Made by a program: the position numbers and the translations under genes | Source of the DNA: Parapristionchus giblindavisi | Taxonomy: Eukaryota; Nematoda; Chromadorea; Rhabditida; Diplogasteridae | Direction: 5' to 3' | NCBI GenBank assembly: GCA_943737045.1 | Contig: CALSFV010000066.1 | Span: forward strand, 125,001-189,000 | DNA length: 64,000 bases | Notes under the pieces: model-generated | Databases searched by the model: none | What the model saw: only the letters and a program-made list of their open reading frames with translations | Told to the model about the DNA's origin: nothing | Shown: positions 35,610 through 47,550 of the stretch, in pieces | Layout: each line of letters begins with the position of its first letter | Position numbering within the stretch: position 1 is the first letter of the stretch

Positions 35610-36135
35610 CAGGGTTGGGCGGTAAAGGGTGACCGGTAAAAAATTCGGTAAAAGTAATTTACCGGTCTGAAATACCGGTAAAAAATCGGTAAAACGGTAA
35701 AAACGGTAAAACTCTTAAAATCCTTGTAAAATCGCAAAAAAATGCAAAAAGTGTTGTCTCTACGTTTATTCATGCCACCAGATCTGCGACATCGTGCCTG
35801 AATCTATATGTGAATGGCAAAAGGCTAATTTGTTCTTACATAGTTATAACAAAAAATAATTTAATTTCTTTTACTGTGTTATTAAATTTGAAAAGAGTTA
35901 TTTATGGTTAGAATAAATCTTCGGTAGTCTTTTGAGACATAAAATTACATTCGGATATTGTCAATTTCTCGAGATTTCAAACATAACATTACCAAGAGAT
36001 ACCCAGAATATCTAGTGTAAATTTCGGTAATTACCGTTGAGAAATCGTAAAATTTACCGACCGGTAAATTTTACGGTCACAGACCGGTAAAACCGGTAAA
36101 AAATCGGTAACGGAAAATTTTTCCGCCCAACCCTG
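35610..36135. mobile_element. hAT MITE in the stalk exon of copy E
   Basis: 526 bp, CAGGGTTGGGCGG..CCGCCCAACCCTG perfect ends, flanked by GTAACCAC on both sides (35602-35609, 36136-36143). Element plus duplication is 534 bp, a multiple of three, but it adds TAA at once. Same family as 21153. Confidence 0.92.
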
Positions 36136-36143
36136 GTAACCAC

Positions 36144-38340
36144 CCCTACTGCCTCTCCTACTCCTACATTAACCACTTCTACATCTACAGTAACCACCCC
36201 TACTACCACTTCTACATCTACAGTAACCACCCCTACTACCACTCCTGCGTCTACATTAACCACTCCTACATCTACAGTAACCACTCCTACATCTACAGTA
36301 ACCACACCTAGTACTACAGTTGCATTTACAATAACCACCCCTTCTACCACTCCTACGTCTACACTAACCACTCCTACATCTACAGTAACCACACCTAGTA
36401 CTACTGTTACATCTACAGTAACCACCCCCACTACAACTCCTACGACTACAGTAACCACTCCTACATCTACAGTAACCAGTCCTACTACCACTCCGACGAC
36501 TACAGTAACCTCGCCTACATCTACAGTAACCACTCCTACATCTACAGTAACCACACCTAGTACTACTGTTACATTTACAATAACCACCCCTTCTACCACT
36601 CCTACGTCTACACTAACCACTCCTGCGTCTACATTAACCACTCCTACATCTACAGTAACCACCCCCACTACAACTCCTACGACTACAGTAACCACTCCTA
36701 CATCTACAGTAACCAGTCCTACTACCACTCCGACGACTACAGTAACCTCGCCTACATCTACAGTAACCACTCCTACATCTACAGTAACCACACCTAGTAC
36801 TACAGTTGCATTTACAATAACCACCCCTTCTACCACTCCTACGTCTACACTAACCACTCCTACATCTACAGTAACCACACCTAGTACTACTGTTACATCT
36901 ACAGTAACCACCCCCACTACAACTCCTACGACTACACTAACCACTCCTACATCTACAGTAACCAGTCCTACTACCACTCCGACGACTACAGTAACCTCGC
37001 CTACATCAACAGTAACCACCCCTACTACCACTCCTACGTCTACACTAACCACTCCTGCGTCTACATTAACCACTCCTACATCTACAGTAACCACACCTAG
37101 TACTACAGTTGCATTTACAATAACCACCCCTTCTACCACTCCTACGTCTACACTAACCACTCCTACATCTACAGTAACCAGTCCTACTACCACTCCGACG
37201 ACTACAGTAACCTCGCCTACATCAACAGTAACCACCCCTACTACCACTCCTACGTCTACACTAACCACTCCTACATCTACAGTAACCACTCCTACATCTA
37301 CAGTAACCACACCTAGTACTACAGTTGCATTTACAATAACCACCCCTTCTACCACTCCTACGTCTACACTAACCACTCCTACATCTACAGTAACCAGTCC
37401 TACTACCACTCCGACGACTACAGTAACCTCGCCTACATCAACAGTAACCACCCCTACTACCACTCCTACGTCTACACTAACCACTCCTACATCTACATTA
37501 ACCACTCCTACATCTACAGTAACCACATCTAGTACTACAGTTACATCTACAGTAACCACCCCTACTGCCTCTCCTACTCCTACATTAACCACTTCTACAT
37601 CTACAGTAACCACCCCTACTACCACTTCTACATCTACAGTAACCACCCCTACTACCACTCCTACGTCTACACTAACCACTCCTGCGTCTACATTAACCAC
37701 TCCTACATCTACAGTAACCACCCCCACTACAACTCCTACGACTACAGTAACCACTCCTACATCTACAGTAACCAGTCCTACTACCACTCCGACGACTACA
37801 GTAACCTCGCCTACATCTACAGTAACCACCCCTACTACCACTCCTACGTCTACACTAACCACCCCTACGTCTACATTAACCACTCCTTCATCTACAGTAA
37901 CCACACCTAGTACTACAGTTGCATTTACAATAACCACCCCTTCTACCACTCCTACGTCTACATTAACCACTCCTACATCTACAGTAACCACACCTAGTAC
38001 TACAGTTGCATCTACAATAACCACCCCTTCTACCACTCCTACGTCTACAGTAACCACTCCTACATCTACAGTAACCACACCTAGTACTACAGTTGCATTT
38101 ACAGTAACCACCCCCACTACAACTCCTACGACTACAGTAACCACTCCTACATCTACAGTAACCAGTCCTACTACCACTCCGATGACTACAGTAACCTCGC
38201 CTACATCTACAGTAACCACCCCTACTACCACTCCTACGTCTACACTAACCACCCCTACTACCACTTCTACATCAACATTAACCACCTCTACTACCGCTTC
38301 TACATCTACAATAACCACACCTAGTACCACAACCACAGTA
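36144..38340 (+). repeat. 21-bp coding minisatellite (TPTSTVT heptads)
   Basis: Units resemble ACTCCTACATCTACAGTAACC, with variants (ACTACC, ACGACT, GCGTCT, GTTGCATTTACAATAACC). They are arranged in higher-order blocks of about 150-330 bp that repeat several times. I see no frame-breaking indel across the array. The opposite strand is also open (36054-38444). Confidence 0.9.
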
Positions 38341-38469
38341 AGTGTATGTACACCACTATCTACATCGGTCTCTAAATGCGAGAAATACTGGATATGTGCG
38401 GCTCCAACACAAGCGACTTCGACAATAACCTGCAGCAGCAGCACTACACTTGTATCAACGTCGAATCAG

Positions 38470-38924
38470 GTATCTATTTACTACTAACTTTCTTTTACAA
38501 CATTTCACTGTTAGTATTCATCTCCAGTTAGATTATTTGATTCAGTTAAAACGTAATTATACCTAATGTGGTACTTTCCACTCTGACAATAGTGTCCCAC
38601 TCAACCGGGCAATATTTCACCGGTTTGTATTTTTTTATTGTTGTTCTTATTTTCTGCCCGTCAGGTAAAACATCAAAAAAAGTGATAAGAAGAAAAACAA
38701 TATGGGTAATTCAGCTTATTGTTTGCTAGAAGGCACGGCAATAGCTTTCGAACCCGCGCTAACCCCCTTCGAACAAGGTCAACGCCAACCACTATGAAAA
38801 AAAATTAATGAATGGCAACGTAATTTCTTCCACAGCACTTATACTACAAGCTCAGTATCTTATGAACATCTTTAACAATAACAGAAATAGATAATTGAAA
38901 TATCAGTTGTTTCTAACATTCCAG
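38470..38924 (+). other. copy E intron where exon 5 should be
   Basis: No TLGN..CRGC exon is present. Around 38745 a B-box-like AGCTTTCGAACCCGCGCT on the minus strand suggests a decayed SINE. Confidence 0.5.
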
Positions 38925-40086
38925 ACTCGATCGGCCGACGGATTACACATAAGTTGTGCAGATTCGAGAGTACCCTATCTCCAGGTATACCTCTTTCATA
39001 TTCCTTTCTCGATGACAGTTGAAATAGTGTTGTTAGAATAGACTGATCAAACGTGTAACATATGAATATGTACTAAATTCTTTTTTTAGCAAGTTCACAT
39101 AAATTTTCTCAACAGTAGTAAGCACAATGTCGGCCACGGAGTCGAATATGTTCCTCGGCTTAACGGATAAACTTTGCAGGCATATATGGATTCCATACCC
39201 GGCAGCTCCTACGAGTTCAAATACACCTACGTCGAGTAGCTCACGTGTGACCTGTCTACAGGGCTATGGAACGCGGCACGCGGAGATTTCACACCGTTAA
39301 ATTCGTTTTCTGACCTAGTGATTGGCATTTACTACACCCTTGATCTCTATTACGAAGTTGGTTGTGTATGCCAATATTACGAGCTCGTTGACAAGTACTT
39401 TGACGAGTGTTAAATTTTTACTCCCGCGAATATCTTTGTGAACAAACAATGAAGACAGATAGAAAGCAAAAGATATCGCAAACTATGTATTTTATGTTAA
39501 AGGTGGACTCCTGCGCTATGTGATAGATGAGTGGTGGCGCAAACTTCTCGCATATCAGTTTACATTTGCGCAAGAGAGATGTGAGGGATTTGCATGAACA
39601 TTCGCGGGTCTCTACCTTTAACACAATCGCTAAATCCGATCCTCGTCGAAAGCGAATCATCAAAGCGAATTCAGAAGAAAATATATTCGGTTAACCCGCA
39701 GCAATATATTGTGTACAACGTACAATCTACAAAAAATTCCGTTAATTTCTAGGAACTTCGGATATTTTAGTTTTGGTACACCACATTCTAATTATATATC
39801 TTTTATTTGTTCTAGAAGTTGTCATACAGATAGTCCAGTTTCCGCCATTGAAAAAAAAACCGAAACATCAAATACACTCGCTACACACCAGGATCATTTG
39901 AATATCTCCTCTCTGGCAGTACTCTCTCGCTTTCTCTGTCTACGAAACATGGCCAGAGCGGGGACTAAAATTACTCGCCATTACGAATTCAGAAAAAAAG
40001 TTAACCAATGTATCGTGTACAATGCACAATGTTTTAACAAAAAAAATGTATTACATATACAGAGGTATAATAATAAAGATTGATTT

Positions 40087-42986
40087 TTAACAATATTTAG
40101 TATCAACGTCAACATCCTCATAAGAAATACAATCGCAGCCAATGTCGTAGAATGTGCCAGAGCTCACTATGAGCTCCTCAATAGAGCCTAACGGCGAGAA
40201 ATCACCCGTGGTAGCGTGCCACAGTCCAGTAGAGAGATCACAGGTGAGCTCCTCGATATAGGTATACTTAACGTCGTAAGAGCTCCCGGGGACATTTTCC
40301 ATGTAGGCCTGCAAGATATACATTCACAATCAGACACAAAACCTTAATTCCGGAACTCAAGAGGAGTACATATCCTAGGGACTCAAACCCTAATATTTAA
40401 TCGTTTTCTCTCTCAGAGCAATCAGAAAACAAAGCCTTCATTAGCGTATTATAATTTTAAACTCCAAAATTTTAATAATTGAAAGCCAAGCCATACTAAA
40501 GCCATAGCCATACTTTAAGCAAACTAAATACCTCGAGATAGGGAGCGAGGTCGTCTGTGCAACTGAAGTGCAGTCCGTCAGCTGATCGAGTCTATAATTT
40601 TAATGAAAAGTTTCTACCCTAAGTGTCTTAAAGAACACCCCTAGCTATTTCGAAACTCTCCGCTGTGACAATGCTCTCTCGCTTTCTCTGTCTACGGGAG
40701 AGCGTTGCCAGAGCTTAAAGGGAGCGTAACCTCTCTCAATGGCCTCTTCATTGCGCACACTCATTCTCTGTTCTCTAACGACTAGAGAGAGTAGAGCGTT
40801 GAAGAGACCATTGAGAGAGGTTACACTCCCTTTAAGATTCGCTGGAAGTGAGCCTTTAATGTGCAATTTGTGTAGTGGCATCAGCGAAAAGTGGTAAACA
40901 TCTAATCTAGCGCATTGAAGAAGTAATCTTTTTTTAAAAGACCCCCTGCCCACTGTTGTCAGATCACGATCTTCAGATCTTTCCAGGCACACTGTTCAAT
41001 ATTCCGGGACACCTCTTCGAGATTCCATCTCAGAAGCGATTGATAAACACATTTAACAAGAACAGGACTCTGAAGAGCTCAGGACTCAGAAGCTATATTA
41101 TTAGTAGAAATTGTGAAGATTAATATTAATTCTGTGCATACGAATCTCCTGTAAGAATGAAAGAAGCCAACCGACAGTTTTTAAATTTTTCTCACCGATT
41201 TGGATGAGATTTATATGATTGACCATAATGACGTAAAGGAGAAGGCCAACGCACTTGGTTTCGCCAAATTTGCATTTTTATCGATTTTTTGTTCATACCG
41301 GTTGAATACCATATGAGGTGTATCCATCTTGAAGCATTTCCGGATCCGCACATCCACGACAGCGGACTGATTGTGATGGACTAAAGGTACTTCCATCGGA
41401 AAGAGTCCACTCTCCACCGGTACATGTTAGGTCTCCTAGTGTCTAAAAATCAGCATTTATTGGGAGCGTAACCTCTCTCAATTCCCTCTTCATTTACACA
41501 CTATTTCTCTGTTCTCTATCAACGAGAGAGCATTGCGCGTCGAAGAGACCAGTAAAGGGAGAGAGGTTACGCTCCCTTTTTTATTAATTAATTTATTTTT
41601 TTTTAAAGTGACACCCCAATTTTAGACTCTCCGCTCGAGCAGGGCTTTCTCGGTTCTTCGCTTATAAGAGAGTGTTACGAGAGGGGAGAATAAAATTAGC
41701 TCGGAGTGTGCCTTTAAAGGGTTCTGGGACCTGGCTGCGGCATTACAGAGTTTTTGCCATGACAAGCTAATTTGAAAACTCGTTGTCGATCGCCTCTTTT
41801 GTTTCTTTTTTCATATTTAAAAAAAAGGAAAATACTGTTAAATAAAAATGTACTTGATTCGTATCCGAGATTAGTATACTTGTGCTGGAACAAGTTACTG
41901 TATTCGTCGTTTGTGTAGGCGCATCAAACTTCCAGTATTCAGGGCCATTGAAGATTGCTAGTCCGAGTGGGGTACAACCATTTACTGTAGTGGTGGTAGA
42001 TGCTGTTACTGTAGATGTAGGAGTGGTAGTGGGCGTAGTTACTGTAGTTGTAGTAGATATGGATGTGGTTACGGTAGATGTGGTTGAAGACTCGGTTACT
42101 GTAGATGGCAATGTAGAAGTGGTTATGGTTGATGTTGTGGATACAGTCGTTGTATCTGAAATTTTTTATCATATTTTAGATTTTAAATAATAAAAAAAAA
42201 CAAATTTCAGTGAAGGCAGCTGGGCCACAGTTTTTGCAAGTGGCGAGACACAATCATTCGGAATGGAGAGAATTTATAGCAACCCAGCTACGAAACACCG
42301 AGTAAAAGCTAATAAAGTTGATTCAATGTCAATGACAATCTCAATGTAACAAATTTTACCGCGCATCATGAACATTTCAAAAATGTTAAATTAACCTGTG
42401 CATTTCTCCCAGAGAGTTGGTGGACTATTCGCACATCGAATTGGTAGTCCATCTTCAATACCCAACATCGCACACTTTCCATTTTTGAATATAACCGCTG
42501 AGCACTTCAAATGGTAACAAATGATAAATGATTATGGTAATTTATAAATGTCAATTAATATCATCTAAATTATGGAACCAGAAAAAAATTAAAATACACG
42601 GATTGCTCGAAGTTCGCCAGCATCACTACATTTGATTATCAGCGCACTTATGCACTGTTACATTTACCTTACGTGCGCCGTAACCCCCTCCGCCGCGTGT
42701 CCGACGGAGGGGGGGGGTTACGGCGTAGGCACGTAAGGCAAATGTAACAGTGCATTACGGCTCACCTGAGTGTTGATGTCGCAAAGTTGCTGACAAGACG
42801 ATATATCGGCTGTGCTGCCTAGATCTTGCACTAAAGGCCGATGTGAACCATATGACACACTAATATAGCACGCAATCTGAATTGCACACATAACAATTAA
42901 TATTGTTAACTGGCCTTGTAACCTTGGCTAGGACCTACCGTTAATTGAGCGAGGGAAACAAGAGTAGAGAGTGCTAAAAGAAGCAT
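40087..42986 (-). CDS. seven-exon Thr-rich secreted Cys-module protein, copy F (intact)
   Basis: Minus exons: 42939-42986 (signal, MLLLALSTLVSLAQLT), 42766-42876, 42396-42504, 41854-42155, 41299-41442, 40532-40591 and 40087-40308, giving 331 residues. All phases agree. Exons 2-3: CYISVSYGSHRPL, CQQLCDINTQ, CSAVIFKNGKCAMLGIEDG, WEKC. Exon 4 has a short stalk, then CTPLGLAIFNGPEYW. Exon 5 has DLTCTGGEWTLSDG and VRCRGCADPEM. Exon 7 has YIEELTCDLSTGLWHATTGD and ends in two Cys-containing runs (GCDCISYEDVD). The exon 3 acceptor is TTGAAG, a weak match. It lies tail-to-tail with copy E. The role is unknown; it looks like an extracellular mucin-like protein. Confidence 0.78.
40628..40714. repeat. 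family P MITE, right end replaced by family Q
   Basis: The left arm and core (CTCTCCGCTGTGACAATGCT) are present. The right end runs into the family Q element at 40715. In intron 5 of copy F. Confidence 0.6.
40715..40834. repeat. family Q palindromic MITE
   Basis: TTAAAGGGAGCGTAACCTCT and reverse complement AGAGGTTACACTCCCTTTAA, with CAATGGCCTCTTCA arms. Confidence 0.75.
41461..41578. repeat. family Q palindromic MITE
   Basis: GGGAGCGTAACCTCTCTCAA and reverse-complement end GAGAGGTTACGCTCCC, just upstream of copy F exon 5. Confidence 0.7.
41604..41717. repeat. family P palindromic MITE
   Basis: TTAAAGTGACACCCC and GGAGTGTGCCTTTAA ends. It has the CTCCGCTCGAGCAGGGC core. Confidence 0.7.
42651..42754. 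mobile_element. family R-like MITE with TTA duplication in copy F intron
   Basis: TGCACTGTTACATTTACCTT and reverse complement, TTA on both sides (42648-42650, 42755-42757). The inner palindrome is GCCGTAACCCCCTCCGCCG / CGACGGAGGGGGGGGTTACG. Confidence 0.8.
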
Positions 42987-44087
42987 CGCTGAATCTGAAA
43001 TTGTGTTATGAAGGTATGTGTCGAAAATGAATTTAGCCACGGATGGAAAGAAAATCCCTTGTAGATAAGACAGCACCTGTAGCAGTAATAACAAAACTGT
43101 TGAAATTGGAGTCCTACCACGAAAATCGGAAGTAAAAAATTTGAAATAAGGCTGTTGACACAGCAGAGTTATTGTTGTGATCCTGATGTGTGTAGTGAGA
43201 GAGAGGGCCTGGCAAGACTGGTGCCAGAAACATCTCCTGGCAACGTAAGGTAGACAAAGGAATGAGACTACGAAGATTCTTACACAAGCCATGCGAGCTG
43301 ACTTAACTGCGATTATGTCCCATTGTTAAATTTTCTAGAAATTCAAGATGAAAAAAAATGAAATTTCAGTCAGCAGGATTCAAAACCTATACTATTCCGA
43401 TTATTCCGATACAGACATTTAGATCTCAGTCAGTGTGTGCCGCGAAGTGTGAGAGGAGGTGGTAGACTACTTTGGGACCGTTACGCGTTGCGGTAGGTCA
43501 TATGCGCCCAAACCTACAGTATATCATTGTGAATTTTCGTGCCTAAATTCTTTGTTGCAATTTAAAGTGCACGGTAATTTTGAAAGATGATTTGTAAAGT
43601 GAAAACGTGTGATCGATGGATCGATAACATTGCACAAATCAAAGTAAACAGTATCAAAAGACCTATGACTAGATAGAGATGATATGAATTTGTTTCGGCT
43701 AATAAATATTATCCGTATAAAATGTACTTGCGAAATTGACTAAACGCAGAAATATTCTATCTATCAACTCACATTTTCCTCCCTTCCCTCTTCGCGCTCT
43801 CTCTGATTTACGTACCTCGCTTGCACTCTCTCTCTAAACATAGAAATTCATTGTTGCTGCAGCTGGCAGCTCTCCTACCAAAATATACAAGTGTATTGTA
43901 TACGGTCAATAATTGTGGTTCAGTGGATCTATATTTACGAAATCCAAATTGAAGGGAATTAGAAAGATTACGATTATAATTTTCATTCTAAAATCCCTCC
44001 ACTGTTATTGTGTTGATAACGAAAGAATTTGCATCGACGTGTACTCTATAAAAATTAGTAAGCAACAATATCATCAATATCAAAACA
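42987..44087. other. upstream region of copy F, no firm gene
   Basis: Bases 43060-43290 match the regions upstream of copies G (about 47620-47900) and H: CAACAGTTTTGTTATTACTG type motifs, and a frame VVSFLCLPYVARRCFWHQSC like VRIFALILLSTYVARICFYH of copy G. It may be a shared promoter/5' UTR or an unrecognised short gene. The rest shows nothing I can name. Confidence 0.4.
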
Positions 44088-44748
44088 ATATCAAATCAGC
44101 CTGTCACATAATTATGCGGGCTCTAAGAACTAATAACCCGATAATTCTACTTAAAGCATATTCAACCTATATTAGGCCCATTCTAGAGAGTGCTTGCACT
44201 GTATTCAATCCCTACCAGAAAAAAGACATAAAAATATTAGAAAAAGTGCAAAATTATTTCACAAGAAGAGTGTTTGCTCGTTGCTACAAATCTTCGTGGG
44301 AGAATATGCCAAGTAGTAGTGCACGTAATGCAAAACTCGTTCTTGATACCCTCGAACAACGCAGGTTAAACGTCGACTTAAAAATGTCTATGAAACTACT
44401 AAGAGGAAATCTCAAACAGTAAATCTCACTATATTAAATCCTATGCTACAAGAAATGGATTAAACTTCTCCGACGCTGGGTCTCGTTTCCAATACAGGCA
44501 AACCAGTTTCTTCTTGCGAGCGGCACGTTTACTTACTCGGCCCGAAAACAGAATAAGCTTTTAAAATTAAAATTAATGACTGATCAGTTCCATGCATTTC
44601 TTATTCTTCTCTTCATCATATATTCGATCTTCTCTAGTCCCTTCCTCCATCCTCACATTTTTGTAAGATTGATCTTTTACTTTTACAACTACAACTATTT
44701 ATTTATTTATTGTTTGTTCTTTACACGTTTACCTATTATGGTGAATAA

Positions 44749-44786
<38 letters not shown>

Positions 44787-44787
44787 C
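44088..44787 (+). mobile_element. 5'-truncated CR1-like LINE fragment with (ATT)n tail
   Basis: The plus frame to 44422 encodes SACHIIMRALRTNNPIILLK and RPILESACTVFNPYQKKDIK, the same family as the LINE at 32457. A frameshift near 44420 precedes the remaining C-terminus (RNGLNFSDAGSRFQYR, AARLLTRPENRI). It ends in a run of ATT triplets. No polymerase catalytic motif is left. Confidence 0.8.
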
Positions 44788-45286
44788 AGGAGAACTAGAG
44801 AAATACCGCTCTACATATCATCATGTGTGTAAATTCAAGGGACTTTAGGATTTGTAATTATGGTACATCACATTCTTTTCAGTTGTACTAAAAGCCATGC
44901 AGAAAGCAGTTATTTGCACATTTGTTAGCACCGTCGCTATACTTGACCCGTCTTGAATAAGGAATCTTGAAACCGAATTCAGATATAAAATAGATAGATA
45001 TAATGCATAGCGGTGTATTATGTACAATGTTTTCACAACAATGTATTTTATCCGGCATGCAGAATAACACTGAAAAACAATTCCCTAGCTAAGGTTCCCC
45101 AAGAGAATTATTTCCAGTCATATAAAGCAATATTTTTCGTTTACGAAAGGGAATTTTTGATTGAGAAACCATTCCCAGTCATATAAGGGAATCATAGCGT
45201 TATATGACTGGGAGTAATTTTCTCGGGTACCTTAGCTTGGCGAATTGTTTTTTAGTGTATAATAATCAAGATTGATTGGACGGTTT
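44788..45286. other. gap between LINE fragment and copy G
   Basis: No coding exon recognised. Bases 45085-45250 are a diverged GGGAATT-rich repeat with CCCAGTCATATAAGGGAATC and its inverse ATATGACTGGGAGTAATT. Confidence 0.5.
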
Positions 45287-47550
45287 TCAACAATCTCCAA
45301 TCTCTTCGTCGACAATATCATAACGGTCACACGTACAGCCAATGTCGTAGAATGCGCCATTGCTGCTCTGATCAGAGCTCACGATGAGCTCCTCCATAGA
45401 GTCAAACGGCGAGAAATCACCCCTTTTAGCGTGCCACAGTCCTGTGGAGAGATCACAGTTGAGCTCCTCGATGTAGGTATATTTATACTCGTAAGAGCTC
45501 CCGGCGAAGCCTTCCATGTACGCCTGCAAGCTGTACATTTACCATCAGAAAACAAAACCTTACAATTAGTTCATGTACTATCATTCTAAACTCTGAATTT
45601 TTTAAGCCATACATTTCCATGTTTGTTAAGTGTACACTTTCCCTATCAAATGCTTGATGTATTTTTTAAACAACTCTGATCACACATCTCTCTCTAACCG
45701 AAAATCACGACCTCGAGATAGGGAGTGTTCGCATAAGTGCAGCGGAAGTGAAGTCCATTCGATCGTGTCTAGAATAAGAAAAAAAGATCTACCTTAAAAA
45801 TGAATTAAAGACACCACGTGCTCAATTTACAGTGCGCTCTATTAACGAAATGCACACTTGGTATAGCCGTATCTGTATTGGTAAACCTTTATGCAACGAC
45901 CTCATTAGCGCAGGAGTAAGTTTAAATGACAACCAGCTCCCCCCCACGCTTTCATCTGTTAATCTTTAACGATTCCTCTACGGCTCGACGTTTCAGATTA
46001 CCAATTAAAATTGTCAAAGAATATTAATTTTGTAAATACCGGTTGATTGCCACTTTCAGTGTATCCATATTCAAGCATTTTCGGATCCGCACATCCTCGA
46101 CAGCGGACTGATTGTGTGGTGCTAATGGTACTTCCATCGGAGAGAGTCCACTGTCCACCGATGCATGTCAGATTTCCCAGTGTCTGCAAAATCGATTTTA
46201 ACGGCACTCCAGGAGGCGAAAATCAGTATTCACACTGACTCGGGGCACACTCCGAGGTAATTTGAAACTGACTTCGGCATCTTTTGCCACGACATTTTAA
46301 TGATTTGTTTTTTTCAACAAGATATTTCTGATCGTTTATTTCAGCTATTAATGTTTAGTTAAGGGAAGGTACTGCTAAAATAAAAAATCTACTTGATTCG
46401 CTGCCGAGATAAGTAGGTCGATATTGGAGCAGGTTATTGTAGAAGCCGTTTGTGTAGGTGTCCGACACGTCCAGTATTTAGGACAACCAGAGACTGATGT
46501 TGCGAGTGGGGTACATTCATTTACTGTAGTGGTAGTCGGAGTGGTTACAGTAGTTGTAGGAGTAGCGGTCGGTGTGGTTACTGTAATTGTAGGAGTAGCG
46601 GATGGTGTGGTTACTGTAGTTGTAGGAGTAGCGGTTGGTGTGGTTACTGTAATTGTAGGAGTAGCGGATGGTGTGGTTACTGTAATTGTAGGAGTAGCGG
46701 ATGGTGTGAATACTGTAGATGTAGGGGTAGCGGTTAGTGTGGTTACGGTAGATTTAGTATTGGTGGATGTGGTTACTGTAGATGTGGATTTAAGGTCGGC
46801 TACTGTAGATGGCAATGTAGGTGCGGTTGTGGATGGAGTCGATGAATCTGAGCTTTGTAATGTGGTGTTACATTTTCAAAACGGACGCACGGCGTGCGCA
46901 CGTATCAAAATGTAACACCGCATAACGATTTCACAATCTTATCTTAAGAGCATTTCAATTTTAAAATTTACCTGGGCATTTCTCCCAAAGAGGTGGTGGA
47001 GCATTCGCACATCGAATTGGTTGCCCTTCTTCATTACCCAACATCGCACACTTTCCATTGTTGAAGATCACTGCTGAGCACTGCAAATGATAAATGGTCA
47101 ACGGTAATTTATAAATGTTTATATTTCGTTTATGTTTATATAATTTATATTTCATTTTAATTATGGTATTATTTAATTGAAAATAATGGCGATAATGTTA
47201 AAAAAAATTAACTTTTATTATGGAAATTGACAATAAGTGTTAACAAAAAATGTTAGAAATATTGATTGCTTTCGACAGTATCAATATCTTTGCTCATCAG
47301 TATTCTTATTATAGAGCTCACCTGCATGTTAATGTCACAAAGCTTCTGGCAGCTAGTTAAATCGGTTGTGCTGCCGAGATCTCCCACTAAAGGCCGTTGT
47401 GCAGCATATGGCACACTATTATAGCAGGTAATCTGAATTACACACATAACAATTAATCGTTTCAACTGGTAAAGAAACTCGTAACCTTGGCATAGAACCT
47501 ACCGTTAATTGACAGAAGGATATAAGAGTTGTCAGTGCTAGAAGAAGCAT
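45287..47550 (-). CDS. seven-exon Thr-rich secreted Cys-module protein, copy G (intact)
   Basis: Minus exons: 47503-47550 (signal, MLLLALTTLISFCQLT), 47322-47432, 46972-47080, 46393-46847, 46040-46183, 45712-45768 and 45287-45523, giving 386 residues with all phases in agreement. Exons 2-3: CYNSVPYAAQRPL, CQKLCDINMQ, CSAVIFNNGKCAMLGNEEG, WEKCP. The stalk has TITVTTPSATP-type repeats of 14 codons. After the stalk: CTPLATSVSGCPKYWTC. Exon 5: NLTCIGGQWTLSDG and VRCRGCADPKM. Exon 7: ELNCDLSTGLWHAKRGDFSP, DIGCTCDRYDIVDEE. Exon 6 is one codon shorter than in A, E and F. A family R MITE abuts the exon 4 acceptor. Probably secreted; function unknown. Confidence 0.8.
46861..46922. mobile_element. short family R MITE with TAA duplication
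   Basis: 62 bp, TGTGGTGTTACATTTTCAAA and reverse complement, TAA on both sides. It lies 14 bp upstream of an exon acceptor. The copy at 55700-55761 in copy H shows that it predates the segmental duplication. Confidence 0.8.

Larger units (their letters stand above)
34826..39413 (+). pseudogene. copy E: decayed Thr-rich secreted protein with very long stalk
   Basis: Exons recognised: 34867-34972 (exon 2, 5 nt shorter, frame lost at CYN), 35152-35260 (exon 3, CSAVIFNKGMC), 35357-38469 (exon 4), 38925-38984 (exon 6) and 39180-39413 (exon 7). Exon 1 is deleted and exon 5 is absent. A hAT MITE with in-frame stops sits in exon 4, and TAG replaces a conserved Glu codon in exon 7 (39237-39239). The stalk from 36136 to about 38330 is about 730 residues of TPTSTVT-like heptads, far longer than in A, F or G. 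Starting at ATG 34826 and reading through the acceptor restores the exon 2 frame but gives no clear signal peptide. Confidence 0.8.

Noticed and set aside
36054..38444. 796-codon minus-strand ORF
   Set aside because: It is the antisense of the Thr-rich repeat exon of copy E. The same antisense openness is seen opposite the stalks of A, F and G.
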